Notes: generated from the sequence alone by a model not told the origin. A stretch of 64,000 nt of DNA from Adiantum capillus-veneris (GCA_014529385.2 CM043961.1:9922978-9986977), one strand, 5' to 3'; shown: positions 11,761 through 23,857, counted from the stretch's first letter. Program-made: numbers and translations.

Positions 11761-12660
11761 AGGAGGGGGGGAATGTTAGCAGTAAGCTAACTTGGATAAC
11801 ATTTTTCGGAGCTTTCATTGTAAAAACACTTATTATTTTGATGAATCGGGAATAATGTAACTCCTACTTTCCAGATAAACAATATAATTGATGAGTCGGG
11901 GTTACAAGCTTCCAGATTGTATCAACCTGTCTTTAGTTAGAGCTCCCAGATTATTAGTTTTGACCACAAAAACCAATTTTTGTAATTATTTTGTAAGTTT
12001 TTGGATAATAGAAACACAACGTGAGCTAACGACACTCACTTCTCTCCTTCTTGCGCTTCCTACTTCCTTCCCGATTGTCACATTGCAGTGCCGTCTGTTG
12101 CGTTGCAACCGCAGGAAAGAGCTCTACGCATGAGGTAAGCATTTCATGGTAATCCGTAGCTTTTGGTGTCATCGACCCGCGGCCTAATTTATCATAAGTA
12201 GGAAATTAAGCTTCAAAATCATAAAATAAGTATAGGTGGGGTATTGGGATATCATTGCTAAGCATTTAGATGCATTTTGGGTCAAAAACGACTAGGTGAG
12301 AAACTCACTGCTGTTAATCATCGTGATTTTTGCACTTGACCTAAAGTGAGATTTGAGACCATAAGCTTGTGTGCTTAGGTCTTATAACATGTCCTAGAAG
12401 TTTTGTAACGTTTGGATGTCGTTTGCTGCTGTAATGATTGTGATTTATTTGTCGATGAGCGATTAGCTGTTGGTAATCTCTGTCATTTGAGTGTAGCTTG
12501 AGTTAGATGCGAGTTGTTTGTTGTTTTCCAAGAGATTGACAACCTTTTGTAGCCTCTATGCATTAGTCGAGTCAGCTTCGTCCCATGGATTGACAATTAT
12601 ATTCGTAGTTCTCGCTATGTTTGCAATAAGATAGGAGTGAGGTTAGACACCCGTCCCACA
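11759..12660 (+). other. Polypurine tract and probable 3' LTR
   Basis: The tract gaggagggggggaa (about 11761-11774) precedes tgttagcagtaagctaac, the usual order at the 3' end of an LTR element. The following 0.9 kb is non-coding and ends near gacacccgtcccaca. No matching 5' LTR was found in the window, so the right boundary is a guess. Confidence 0.4.
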
Positions 12661-12739
12661 ATAATAACAACCAATAACAAAAGATCTAAACATTTTATGG
12701 ATAATAATAACAACCAGTAACGAAAGACCTTAAAACATA

Positions 12740-13050
12740 TATAATTCCTCCTTGCAATGCGACACAGTGGTCAGCAACAAGCCAAAGACGAAAAAACGTA
12801 TAATAACAACCTCCTTGCAGTGCGATGTGGAAGTCAGCAGCTGTCAGGGATGAAGGATTACTACTACCTAACCTCTCTCTACAGTGCGACATGGTGGTCA
12901 ACAACAACTAGAGACGAGAAATTTATTAAACCCAATCAACCTGTAGTGCAACACGATGGTCAAAGCATTCAGGATCGAAGGATGTAAATATCTATCCCTC
13001 CCTACAATGCGACACGGAGGTCAACAACAACCAAAGACAAAGAATCCATT
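12740..13050. repeat. Degenerate 62-65 bp minisatellite, about five units
   Basis: A core like caatgcgacacggtggtcaa recurs at about 12756, 12817, 12881, 12945 and 13007. It is followed each time by an AACAAC/GAGACGA-rich spacer. Units are well diverged. A single inverted copy of the same core lies at 21438-21460, just beyond the copia element. Confidence 0.75.
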
Positions 13051-13330
13051 AAATCCAATCTTCGTGCAATCAATAGTTAAGCAAGATTGAGAAAAATGCA
13101 AGCTTATTCTTCGGGGTCCAATGTCCGCAAAGCTGTTGGAGGTATTCTTATGTGCTCTCAGTCTAGAGCTGTGGGAAACATTGGTTGTCCCTCTGTGTGA
13201 GCAAGCTATTGGAGCTGGTAATCCTACTGATTCATACGACACCCCTCTATGCCAAAGAGCTCTTGGTCTAGAGCTGTGAGCAACGAGTAATTAGTAATGT
13301 TGTGAGAGAGTTATTAATGCTATGCCCGAA

Positions 13331-13333
<3 letters not shown>

Positions 13334-13409
<76 letters not shown>
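13334..13409. repeat. (GA)n microsatellite, 76 bp
   Basis: Uninterrupted GA repeat. Flanking DNA is anonymous, with two copies of an AGTCTAGAGCTGTGAG-like phrase on the left (about 13160 and 13266). Confidence 0.98.
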
Positions 13410-13410
<1 letters not shown>

Positions 13411-13644
13411 AAAATGCTAATTCTAGCTGTGGTGCTCCAAATGACATGCATCCATATCGAAGCTCTCCCGCAAGCGTGGATTTCATTAAGTTTTGGCATG
13501 GTTGCCCTCGTGGGAAAGGTAGCTTCGCCAGTTAACATTTGACTAAAAGTCAGCATGCGGACTGCATGCTCTTTACTCCAACTCACAACCTCACGACATG
13601 AGGTACTGGTCATACCACTAAGCTACGTGTGTGTACCTACAAGA

Positions 13645-13658
13645 GGGGGGGGGGGGGG
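13645..13658. repeat. Poly-G run (G14)
   Basis: Fourteen consecutive G between anonymous sequences. Such runs are prone to sequencing-length error. Confidence 0.95.
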
Positions 13659-13927
13659 CTGTTGTATATATTTTAAAGGTTTGTGTTGCACCCCCAAAAA
13701 GTGTCGTGACCAGCCACATAAGTCACCTCAACCTACACGCAGCCAAGCAAGCCAAAATGTAATAACGGCTTGCAAGCATGCATGGCATCGTCTGCAGTAG
13801 CGCCAAGAGGCTCGGCCCTCTCAACATGAAGGGGGCAGGAGAGGAGGAACAAGCACCAGCCCAAGTCTTGCTTGTTCTTGAAGAAGGCTTCTGCCTACTC
13901 TCTCAAGGTCACCATTGTCTACAAGTT

Positions 13928-14055
<128 letters not shown>

Positions 14056-14175
14056 GGCCATTGGCCCTGCAATGCCAGAGGATCTTGTCTCTAATTGGCT
14101 CTCGATCGGCTGTTGCTCTCTCTCCTCTCTCTTCTACTCTATCATCGTCTTTAGCAACGCAAATGTGCACTTGGG

Positions 14176-14294
<119 letters not shown>

Positions 14295-14689
14295 GAAGGG
14301 GAGAGAATGCAGTGCACTTGGAGCTTCATATTGTAGACCTCAACTCGAGGAGGCCGCAATATCTCTTGCATACCTCAACTTGAGGAGGCACAGCTCGTAG
14401 GAAAACGTGGCAGCAACAATAGCCGCATGCAGACGTGGCATAGTCGACCTCAACTCCGTAACTTGCAGGCAGACTTGGTGCAGCTTGGCAGGGATTGAAA
14501 ATGACAGAAAGAAGACCGTAGATCCCGCCATGTGGATCTAAGGCTTGCCATTTTAATATAGATATAAAATAAGATGAACTGAAATGACACCTTTTAGTGT
14601 TGTCATGAGAAGATTTTTTTTGTCAATCATATGTAACTACCCTACATGAGGTGATATTGATAATCGATGGGCATTGTGATCAAAAGTGC

Positions 14690-15360
14690 TCTACCAATGC
14701 TTTACTCATGAAAAGCATAAGGATCAAGAAGCCAGAGAGGAAAATCACATTCTCTTAGTGGATGAAAAGCAAAATATTTCTTTTTGGCCTACATAAGGTC
14801 TTGATAAAGCATGATATTCTTTTCGACTTTGGACCAACTATGGGATTATAGTAGTAACCGGTGGAAAAGAACAGACCAAATGGTTCTCTAGTACAACCTT
14901 GATGGGTCTGAAAGACTACTAATCAACAGAGCCTTGAAACGGATGGACAACTGGTGCCTACCTAGCTGCTGTGATTCTGAGTTTGAGAGGAAAGCCCTAA
15001 GGACATGCACTTCTTTAATCCTCAAACCAAAGAAGTGTACCACACACTTATAGCTTTGATGGATTGATTGGCTCTTTCCATTGAACAAATAGTGGGACAT
15101 GAATTGGCTAGAGTCAAGATGGGAAGAAGTCAACAAGAATATATGGTGCCCACGGTGGCCACTCAATATGAAGGTCTTTCTCAGAGGTACTGTGGGGAGC
15201 CTTGCCGATTGGGGTGAAGGCTCTAACTAAGGGAATTGGACCGGATGGTCTTCTCAATGCAAAATGGCTAGCAAAGACCTCTCCCACCTTTTCAAGGAAT
15301 GCCCTACGATCAGTGGCCTTGGGATAAGTAAGATATGCAAATGGGTGAAAAGGACCTAAG
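14690..15360 (+). pseudogene. Possible LINE 3' remnant (RT zinc-binding region)
   Basis: Several short in-phase stretches resemble the C-terminal part of a plant non-LTR retrotransposon. One reads PRWPLNMKVFLRGTVGSL and is followed by KDLSHLFKECP, the style of the zf-RVT domain. Many stops break it. There is no catalytic RT block, so the call rests on weak motif similarity only. Confidence 0.3.
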
Positions 15361-15567
15361 TTGCATTTATACGCCCGTATATCAAAAATTGTACGTATAT
15401 TTCGATGTTATACGCTGTATACCCTTATTATACACAATATTTCAATTGAACTATATTTCAATCAAAATATATTTCGATTGAAATACTGTTTGCCTTATAA
15501 GAAATTTGCCAAAAAAAAGGCGTTGCGACAGTTCGAACAAACTGTTGCGATTGCTAGAGAGAGAGTT

Positions 15568-15591
15568 TAGAGAGAGAGAGAGAGCGGAGAG

Positions 15592-15680
<89 letters not shown>

Positions 15681-15727
15681 AGAGCAGAGCAGAGCAGAGC
15701 AGAGCGGAGCCGAGCCGAGCAGAGCAG
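15568..15727. repeat. (GA)n array passing into AGAGC pentamers
   Basis: About 110 bp of GA repeat with CGGA interruptions at its left end. It then changes to repeated agagc/cgagc pentamers up to 15727, which shows the array evolving into a second unit. Confidence 0.95.
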
Positions 15728-15812
15728 ATAATTTTTCTTCTAAATTTTCATGTTTTTTTTATAGTGAAAATTATTTGCTAACGCTGTTGTTGTGGAGCTT
15801 TGCTCACACCTC

Positions 15813-16004
15813 TGAAGGAGTGCGAGCGGAAGTGCGACACGAGAGAGAGTGCGAGAAGAAGAGCACGACGATATGGTGAACTCGCTCTACTGTAATGTGT
15901 AGAGGATAGTGAGTTCTTATTAGGTTTTTACAAAAGAATATGTGTACATACCTGGCAGCCCGCCCACTCACCTGGGCGACCACATTGGGCTTTATACCCC
16001 AACA
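15813..16004 (-). repeat. Copia 3' LTR
   Basis: 192 bp, TG...CA ends, next to the polypurine tract at 16005-16015. Its match at 21139-21330 is about 95% identical by eye. Confidence 0.95.
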
Positions 16005-16093
16005 ACCTCCCACTTAAAGTCCAATGTGGTACTTTAAGTGTGAGAGAAGCTACTATACAAGCTAATATACAAGAGATGTAGAAAAGTGATGTA

Positions 16094-17382
16094 CTACCCT
16101 ACACCTAACTGCTTGCAAAAATGCGCAAAGCTCTCTGAAGGAAGTCCTTTTGTAAGTAGATCAGCAAGATTTTCTATGGTGTGAACCTTGACAAGCTGAA
16201 GTTGCTTATCCTCGAGCATTTCCCTGATGAAATGATACTTCACATCCACATGCTTTGTCTTTGAGAGATAAACTGGATTGCGAGCCAATTGTATAGCACT
16301 TTGACTATCACAATATAACATAGGCATCTCTTCTTTGATTCCCAAATCTGTTACTAGTCGATTAAGCCAAATTGATTCTTTGCATGCCTTTGATGCTGCA
16401 ACATATTCAGCCTCTGTAGTAGATTGAGTAACACAATCTTGTAATCTAGAATGCCATGATACTGCTCCACCAGCCAATGTAAAGACATACCCTGACGTAG
16501 ACCTTCGGTTGTCTAAGTCACCTGCATAATCTGAGTCTGTAAAACCCTTTACACTTAGCTCCTGACTCCCATAGCATATACGCATACTCTTTGTAGCTTT
16601 CAGGTATCTCAATATTCCTTTCACTGCCCCCAAATGTTTCTTGCCTGGGTTTGACATGTATCGACTTACTACTCCCACTGCAAATGCAATGTCTGGGTGA
16701 GTAGCAATCATTGCATACATCAAACTACCCACTGCAGACGCATATGGAATCTTATCCATTTCAGCCTGTTCTTCCTCAAACAAAGGACAATCTTGTTTGT
16801 TAAGTTTCACATATGGTGGCAATGGAACACTCAATGCCTTTCCCTTCTCCATATTGAAACGTTGCAAAACCTTGTCAATATACTCTGTTTGAGATAACCA
16901 AATCAACTTCTTTGATCTGTCTCTCTCAATGCGCATACCAAGTATATGACTTGCCTCACCCATGTCTTTCATGTCAAACGATTTTTCCATCTTTGACTTC
17001 AAAGCTGAATTTCTTCCAAGTGCTTGCCAGCAATCAACATGTCATCCACATACAAAATAAGGATCAGCCAACTACCATCCTTAGCCTTCTTTGTATATAG
17101 ATAGTGATCGAACTCACTACGTTTGTAGCCTTGAGAAAGAATAAACTTGTGGAATTTATGGTACCATGCCCTCGGTGATTGTTTTAAGCCATAAAGACTC
17201 TTTAACAACTGGCATACCCAATCTTCCTTGCCTTTCTCAACAAACCCTTCTGGCTGCTGCATGTAAATTTCCACATCTAAATCACCATGCAAGAACGCTG
17301 TCTTGACATCCATTTGGTGCAACACCAAATATAATATGGCAACCAATGCAAGAAAGCATCTCAATGTAGTCATCTTGACCAC
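16094..17382 (-). pseudogene. Copia reverse transcriptase and RNase H
   Basis: The RT part (17382-16999) has DVKTAFLHGDL and the catalytic LYVDDML box. The next frame (17002-16094) finishes RT with ASHILGMRI and carries RNase H motifs: GFTDSDYAGD, STSGYVF, CDSQSAIQLA and KHVDVKYHFIRE. The terminal ENLADLLTKGLP block is typical of copia. A single-nucleotide frameshift near 17000 separates the two frames. These enzymes make and process the element's cDNA. Confidence 0.93.
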
Positions 17383-17544
17383 CGGAGAGAAGACTTCATC
17401 AAAGTCAATGCCTTGTTCTTGCTTAAAGCCCTTGGCAACAAGCCTTGCTTTGTACTTTGCGTGACTATCATGAGTGGTGATCTTATACCTGTAAATCCAT
17501 TTACAAGGTAGAGCCTTTTTGCCCTGTGGTAATTTAACTAGCTT

Positions 17545-18570
17545 CTATGTCTGGTTTTTATGCAGAGCTGTCATCTCTGACTGCATGGCCAATTGCCAAT
17601 TCCCGGAGTCCTTCATTTGCACTGCTTCCTTGAAACATGAAGGCTCATTGCAAGCAGTCAACATGACATAGTTCATAGATGGAACAAACCTATCAGGAGG
17701 TCGCGTGACACGTCTAGATCTACGGACAATAGGTGGCTCAGGCTCAGCCACAACCTGTGGTTCCAGTCTATCCTGTCCTTGCTCTTCTTGAGCCCTGACA
17801 TTTTTTCTTTCACGTGCAGGTCCATCTTCTTGGAAGACAACTCTTCTAATCTCCTCAACCCTCTCTGGTTTAGAATGATATTTGGATTCATTAAAGTGAA
17901 CATCATTGCTGTGGACAACCTTTCTGGATTCGGGATCCCAAAGTCTGTACCCCATCTCACCAGAATTACCATAGCCTAGAAAGATGCACTTTCTACTCTT
18001 TGGCTCAAGTTTGTTCCTAAATTCCTTTGGAACGTGAGTATATGCCTCACAGCCAAAGACTCTGATATGTTTGTATGAGGGCATTTTGCCTGACCATACC
18101 ATCTCTGGCACTGAATCCTTCTGCAAAACCTTGCTGGGAGATCTATTTACAAGATGAATAGCTGTTGATACAGCTTCAGCCCAAAACCCATTTGGCAGTT
18201 GTGCATTAGACAACATACTTCTGACCTTCTCTTGTATGGTCCTATTCATCCTCTCAACAACACCATTTTGAGGAGGATTGTAAGGAGCAGTAAGTTCACA
18301 TTTTATACCTTTTGACTCACAAAATTCCTGAAAGGCCTTTGAAACATACTCTCCACCATTGTCAGTGCGTAAGCATTTAAGCTTCTTGCCACTCTGATTC
18401 TCCACAAGTGTCACAAACGTTTTGAAAACACTAAACGCTTCATCCTTGTGCTTGAGAAAGTAAACCCATACTTTCCTCGAGTAATCATCTATAAATGTCA
18501 TAAAGTAAGAAGCTCCCCCTTGAGATAGGTTAGGCATAGGTCCACACAAATCACTATGAACAAGTGCCAA
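17545..18570 (-). pseudogene. Copia integrase
   Basis: DDE-type integrase core. The first aspartate is in VHSDLCGPM, the second in LRTDNGGEY, and the glutamate in QNGVVERMNRT. The C-terminal part includes FGCEAYTHVPKE and the usual copia spacer rich in charged residues. The frame ends at an in-frame stop at 17545-17547; downstream codons (KLVKLPQGKKA) continue in phase toward RT. The preceding HC..G zinc-binding motif of the pre-integrase region is also present in phase upstream of 18570. Confidence 0.93.
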
Positions 18571-18675
18571 CTGTGTATCTCTTCTACTGCTTCTATGCTT
18601 ATGTGGCTGATGTGTTTGCTTACCATACAGACAATGTTCATAGAATTCAAAATCATTAAATGAAAAGCCAGGAAA

Positions 18676-19188
18676 CTAACCAGAACGAGACAAGATTTCC
18701 ATTCCCTTCTTGGACATATGTCCTAACCGGCTATGCCACAAAGAAACGTTCGGCTGCTCGGTTACATTGATTACATTTTTAGAGACATTTGATACATAAA
18801 TCATGTAAAGTCCTCCAGACTTTACTCCATGTGCTACTGTCATAGAACCCTTGGATATCTTCCACATGTTCTGTCCAAAAGTGGTGACATAGCCAGCATC
18901 ATCAAGTAAACCTGTGCTGATCAAGCTCTTTGTACTTGCGGTAACATGTCTCACATTCTTCAGCGTGAAAGAAGAGCCATTCTGAAACTTCAATTGAACA
19001 TCTCCAACACCTAAGATCTCACATGTCTGCCCATTGCCTAGCCGAACATGATCTTTAGTGGTCACATAAGAGGTAAACCACTCCTTATTTGGAGAAAAAT
19101 GAAGTGATGCCCCCGAGTCTATAATCCAGTCACTCAGTGCATTTCCATCAGATGCTGTAAGAAGAGCTGAGTCCATTGTATTCTTCAA
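18676..19188 (-). pseudogene. Copia protease and pre-integrase domain
   Basis: The aspartic-protease site is WIIDSGASLHFSP (D-S-G), followed by VRLGNGQTCEILGVGDV. The pre-integrase part ends LWHSRLGHMSKKGM before an in-frame stop at 18676-18678. It lies in the same phase as gag and integrase, consistent with a single ancestral gag-pol frame. The protease would process the polyprotein. Confidence 0.92.
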
Positions 19189-19191
19189 GAA

Positions 19192-20088
19192 TTAGATGTC
19201 TCCTGACACTAGACTGTCATCCTCTGCAATAGTGTTTGTTACATTTATTTCTTGAATCTTCACTGAGGACTTGTTCTTCTCACCATGGTCTTCAGCTTTC
19301 TGTTTGCCTTTTTCTGCTTTCCATTCTCTGCAGTCTCTTTTCATGTGACCCTTCTTGCCACAATGGTAGCATTCTATGTCACTCTTGCCTTTAGAACTGC
19401 GGGACTTGCTACGAGACTGATTCCTCTTTCCACCTTTGTACTTTTCTTTGGTCCTTCCCCTGACAACTAAGGCTATTCCTTTGCCTTTGTCCATTGTCTT
19501 TCTATTGGTTTCTTCAGTAAGCAGACTTCCTTCTACACCTGCTATGTTCAAACCATCTGGAGGTGCAGAATTACTCAAAGCTGTGCGAAAAGTGTCCCAG
19601 CTTTCCGGCAATGTGATCAACAGGAACATAGCTCTAACAGGTTCATCAAACTTGACACCTTGAGCTGACAACTGACTATAGATTGTGTTGAATTCATTCA
19701 GATGATTGGACATAGGTGTCCCTTCTTTCATCTTCAAGTCAACAAGCTTCTTAAGCCAGTATACCTGTGAAGCTGCACTCTGCTTCTCATAAAGATCACT
19801 CAGCTTTAACCATGCTTGATAAGCCGACATCTCGTCTGCTACATTGAAGTAAACGCTTTCTGCCAAAGTCAGCATAATGGTAGAAAGTGCCAATTCATCC
19901 ATTTCGCTCCATTCATCTTCGTCCATATCTTCTGGTTTTATCCCCTTGAGCTTTATAGGTTTTATCTGCTTCTTTTGTACCAACACGTGCCAAATCTGCT
20001 TCTTCCACAATGGGAAATTGGTTCCATCTAGCTTCTTGATATTGTAAAGAGCAGTGTCCTGTGATCCCCAGCCATAGCTACGCTTCAC
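19192..20088 (-). CDS. Copia gag with CCHC zinc knuckle
   Basis: 298 codons starting MKRSYGWGSQ and containing NFPLWKKQIW, typical of the copia gag (UBN2-like) domain. A zinc knuckle CYHCGKKGHMKRDC lies near residue 240 after a basic RSKSRSSKGK tract. Gag packages element RNA in virus-like particles. The frame ends at TAA (19192-19194). In intact relatives it would be expected to continue into protease, which here follows in the same phase, so the stop is probably secondary. A leader of about 1 kb separates it from the 5' LTR. Confidence 0.9.
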   Translation of the reverse strand: MKRSYGWGSQDTALYNIKKLDGTNFPLWKKQIWHVLVQKKQIKPIKLKGIKPEDMDEDEWSEMDELALSTIMLTLAESVYFNVADEMSAYQAWLKLSDLYEKQSAASQVYWLKKLVDLKMKEGTPMSNHLNEFNTIYSQLSAQGVKFDEPVRAMFLLITLPESWDTFRTALSNSAPPDGLNIAGVEGSLLTEETNRKTMDKGKGIALVVRGRTKEKYKGGKRNQSRSKSRSSKGKSDIECYHCGKKGHMKRDCREWKAEKGKQKAEDHGEKNKSSVKIQEINVTNTIAEDDSLVSGDI

Positions 20089-21138
20089 AGTAGTTTACTT
20101 TCCTGGGAAAAATTCGGCAGAGTTTCCCCTGTAAACTGACCTCTGAACCAATATGAACCTGTCAAATGAACCAAGAAAGCTTCAGATTCTGCAAAAATTT
20201 CGGCAGAGTCTCCTTTGTAAAATGGCTCTGGTGTACTCAAAAACAGACCAAAAACAACACTGTAAGTTGTGGGTAAACCTGTCCTGCACCTGTACTGTCT
20301 CTCACTGTCCTGTAAGCATAGACTGCGACAATGCCTCAACGGCAGTAAAGCAAAGATGCAATCCCAACTGTCTAACTCACAGTCAATACATCCTAGCTGC
20401 CTATCTAAGGGTGCTCGAGGGATCGCTCCAAGACCTGTATCACCGAAAGGATCTCAACATTCGAGAATCCCCCAGCTCAATAAAACCTCACTCGACCCTC
20501 AACAAAGGCTGCAGTAAATCTGACAGTACATAGACTTCCCACAAAGTCATACATCCACAAATTTCCCACTATATGCTGTAACTACTGCGGCGGTTGTTTG
20601 CTGCGTGACTCACAGCCAGCAAACCCTCAACAGACATACATCATCTGTGACAATACATCCCATGTGGAAGTACCTGCAATGTCAGGATGAAATCTGGAAT
20701 ATCAAGCAGCAAACACAAGCTACCTGATGAACTAGTGAATGTTGCCTACAGTCTGTGTGTAGATGCGCCCGTGTCGTATGTGACACGCCTCCAAGAACTG
20801 TGAGCCGTCCTTTGATGTGTAGACAGCCACAAATCAACACTCTGGGAGTGCCGATATCCTCAACACCTGCAGTCGTAGGCCGAAAACCCCAAATTTGCAG
20901 AGTCGGATCTGCACCCGCCAAGACCACGTAGTTGAAAATGGCCTGCGCAGAACTTTGTCGAAGCCGAACGATGGCCAAGATGACCTCAGAATGAAATTCT
21001 GAGCACACCAAGCCCTTCGACCTCTCCCACAAGATTTGGGGCCGTGTCTTTGCCTGTCAAATTTCACTCCAATCTGAGTTGGTGACTCTAGCCTCCTGCA
21101 GTGCTGCCCCGAGCCTCGATCTGAGCTCTGATACCAGT
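20089..21138 (-). other. Copia leader and primer-binding site
   Basis: About 1.05 kb of non-coding leader between gag and the 5' LTR. The PBS (ACTGGTATCAGAGC on the minus strand) abuts the LTR at 21125-21138. No conserved ORF is visible. Confidence 0.85.
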
Positions 21139-21330
21139 TGAAGGAGTGCGAGCGGAAGTGCGACGCGAGAGAGTGTGCGAGAAGAAGAGCATGACGATAT
21201 GGTGAGCTCGCTGTACTGTAATGTGTAGAGCATAGTGAGTTCTTATTAGGTTTTTACAAAAGAATATGTGTACATACCTGGTGGCCCGCCCACTCACTTG
21301 GGCGACCACATTTGGCTTTATACCCCAACA
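21139..21330 (-). repeat. Copia 5' LTR
   Basis: 192 bp and flanked on the right by the target duplication ACCTC. It would contain the element promoter. Confidence 0.95.
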
Positions 21331-21570
21331 ACCTCAGTGTTAGTTTGCAAATTTAGACACCCGTCCTTGACTGTGTTGATCCTTGTGACACACTACAAGG
21401 GGGATTAGACTTTAGACGCTTTGTCCTTGACTACTGCTGACCTCCGTGTCGCATTGCAAACAATAGCTTAGGTTGAGAAAAGCATGCTATATATTCCCAA
21501 GCATGGTCGCCTTGGTTTCTCTATGCACTTCCCAAGCTTTAGTCATGAATGAACGTTTTTTTTTTGGGGG

Positions 21571-21572
<2 letters not shown>

Positions 21573-21649
<77 letters not shown>
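21573..21649. repeat. (GA)n microsatellite, 77 bp
   Basis: GA array preceded by T- and G-runs. Confidence 0.98.
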
Positions 21650-21651
<2 letters not shown>

Positions 21652-21850
21652 GTGCCTATGAAGCCAAGGCTTTTCAATGACTAAAGCAGTAGATCAGGTA
21701 GCATTGAGTTGCATCAATTTCCTCCCACCTCTTTTGCCCCTTCCCTTGCTAGCACTCTCATGTGCATTGAACTGAGATCAAAGAGAGGGAAAATCACTTT
21801 TCTAATAGCAGCCTGACTAGAGGGAAAATCAGCCCCCATTCATATCAGAG

Positions 21851-22078
21851 TTAAGGTACTCCATTGCCATGTCTTTGCATCAGCTGGATGTCCACAGTGA
21901 TGGTTCTCATGCTTGCCTTCCTCCTCTCCCCTCCATTCACAAACCCCCCATCTTGCACAACCACCTTGTCCCAATTCGTGGTATCCATGGCAAATCCTCC
22001 TTCGAAGCAGATTTGCAGCAGTTGCATGAGAACTTCCTTTAGCTCAAGAGCTTCGATAGCCTGGAATCCGAACATCAT
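21851..22078 (-). other. Unrecognised short open frame
   Basis: A 75-codon minus-strand frame includes EALELKEVLMQLLQICFEGG and MDTTNWDKVVVQDGGFV. Composition looks protein-like and the phase extends rightward with one stop near 22082. I do not recognise it, no partner exons were found, and it may be a decayed transposon piece. The rest of 21650-22300 shows nothing else. Confidence 0.2.
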
Positions 22079-22301
22079 TACCCTTCAACTAAGTGGACTT
22101 GGCTTTTTTTTCCTAGTGCAAACACCTGAGCCTCTTTGAGCTTCCAGCTTCCATGGTGTTTGACAGTTTGAGAGCTCTAGACCCTTTACATTCCCAATAT
22201 GACCGCCTGCGGCCCCTTTTTGTTTTCTTGCCCACGAGTTAGGGAGACGGGATCTCAAAAGACACCAGCTTGCAGTGAGGAATTGAAGCATCAGCTAGCA
22301 A

Positions 22302-22308
<7 letters not shown>

Positions 22309-22391
<83 letters not shown>
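22309..22391. repeat. (GA)n microsatellite, 83 bp
   Basis: Perfect GA array followed by ggagggagag. Confidence 0.98.
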
Positions 22392-22394
<3 letters not shown>

Positions 22395-22539
22395 GGAGAG
22401 ACAGGTCGTGCTACCAAGCACCTGTGCATGGCTCACACATGATGGAGGATAAACAAGCAGTGTGTATCTGTGAGTATGTGCATGCGCATTGTACCTCTTG
22501 GCTTCTATCATACTTGGCTTGCGCGCCACAAGGAACTTT

Positions 22540-22810
22540 AAATCAATTCCTACATAGGAAAAACCTATGTATCTTGTAAAATGTATCTATTCTACTAGTT
22601 TTACCAAGCTGGATTTCCTATATATATCTAGGAAAAGGAAATGTCTACATAACACGACGATTCTATATAGGAAAACAAGTGGATTATCTAGGTAACATAC
22701 TATTCAATATAAAAAAATGATCGTACCTTCTATTTCCTATATAGGAAAACCATAGTTAACTAGCACACTTCTATTAGACAATATTCTCTATTAGGAAATG
22801 TAAACACGTA
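22540..22810. repeat. Cluster of TTCCTATATAGGAA-type palindromes
   Basis: The perfect palindrome ttcctatataggaa lies at about 22733-22746. Related words (ttcctacataggaa, ttcctatatatatctaggaa, ctatataggaaaac) recur at about 22549, 22616 and 22670. This AT-rich pattern is MITE-like; boundaries are unclear. Confidence 0.5.
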
Positions 22811-22919
22811 TTTAACTACAATGTACTTAATGTTCAAACTTTTCTTATCCGTAAAAAAAAGTCACCGGAGTTGTTCAACAATGAAAAAAAGACACCATCA
22901 GTACTACTTTATATAGCTT

Positions 22920-22971
22920 AAAAAAATATTGCACTTTGAGCGTTGCCACATGTCACGAATGTGCGTGCACA

Positions 22972-23033
<62 letters not shown>
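22920..23033 (+). repeat. Partial copy of the fold-back repeat plus (GA)n
   Basis: The 60 bp before the GA array (tatagcttaaaaa ... gtgcacatcc) matches the right arm of the hairpin at 23461-23855, in the same orientation and again followed directly by (GA)n at 22975-23033. Confidence 0.8.
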
Positions 23034-23038
<5 letters not shown>

Positions 23039-23458
23039 AAATGTAAGGCGTGAGCAACACTTTGAGTATGATGGCCATCTCTGAAGGTGAAATTAGGAAG
23101 GGAGGCTATCGTGGCTGTTAGATTGCAGGTTGCATAGATGGTAGAGAAGACCTATGAGGATAACGGTGATGATGACTGAATTATGTTGATTTTTCAGGGT
23201 TATCTTGGTGCTCGAGATCTTCCCTTTGCACGCTTCAGTAAACAAATTTTATGAGCACAACTCAAGAGGAAAGCAAGATGCAAAGCTAAGAAGTATAGTG
23301 TGAATGCTAAAATGTAGCACATTTATTTATTGACATTACATTATCATAGAGTAGGAAACAATTCATTTTGGATGAATCTCTCTCTCAGACCCGTGACACA
23401 CAGAGCGTTGTAACAGATACGAAATCCTCTCTCTCTCTCTCTGACCCACGATGTACCA

Positions 23459-23460
<2 letters not shown>

Positions 23461-23511
<51 letters not shown>

Positions 23512-23800
23512 TGTGCACGCACATTCGTGACACATGGCAACGCTCACAGCTCGATATTTTTTTAAGCTCTGTAAAGAAGTAGTACATATTGCAAGAAAAC
23601 CATAGAACATTGCATCTTTATGGATTAATTAATCGCAGTGTATCAGTTTGTGAACCATGAAACAAATACACTACAAATAATTAATCCATAAAGATGCAAT
23701 GTTCTATGATTTTCTTGCCATCTGTACAACTTCTTTATAGAGCTTAAAAAATTCTTGAGTTGTGAGCATTGCCACGTGTCACGAATGTGTGTGCACATCC

Positions 23801-23855
<55 letters not shown>
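23461..23855. repeat. Long fold-back (inverted) repeat with microsatellite outer arms
   Basis: The left arm is (CT)n 23461-23508 then 23509-23650. The right arm is about 23660-23801 then (GA)n 23802-23855. Arms pair over roughly 190 bp each at about 85-90% identity, including ggatgtgcac/gtgcacatcc, ttaagctct and the 30-bp block around atagaacattgcatc. The loop is only about 20 bp. Structure suggests a MITE-like fold-back element; no coding capacity. Confidence 0.8.

Positions 23856-23857
<2 letters not shown>

Larger units (their letters stand above)
15813..21330 (-). mobile_element. Complete Ty1/copia LTR retrotransposon, 5.5 kb
   Basis: Both 192-bp LTRs (15813-16004 and 21139-21330) begin TGAAGGAG and end CCCCAACA on the plus strand. 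They differ at about 10 sites. The 5-bp target duplication ACCTC is perfect (15808-15812 and 21331-21335). The primer-binding site complementary to initiator tRNA-Met lies at 21125-21136 (TGGTATCAGAGC on the minus strand). The polypurine tract AAGTGGGAGGT lies at about 16005-16015. Domain order on the minus strand is gag, protease, integrase, RT, RNase H, which defines copia. One reading phase runs from 20088 to 17000 with only three in-frame stops, followed by one frameshift. It is therefore a fairly recent but inactive copy. Confidence 0.97.

Noticed and set aside
12695-12907. Minus-strand frame with repeated ALQGG text
   Set aside because: A translation of the degenerate minisatellite; phase is not kept from unit to unit.
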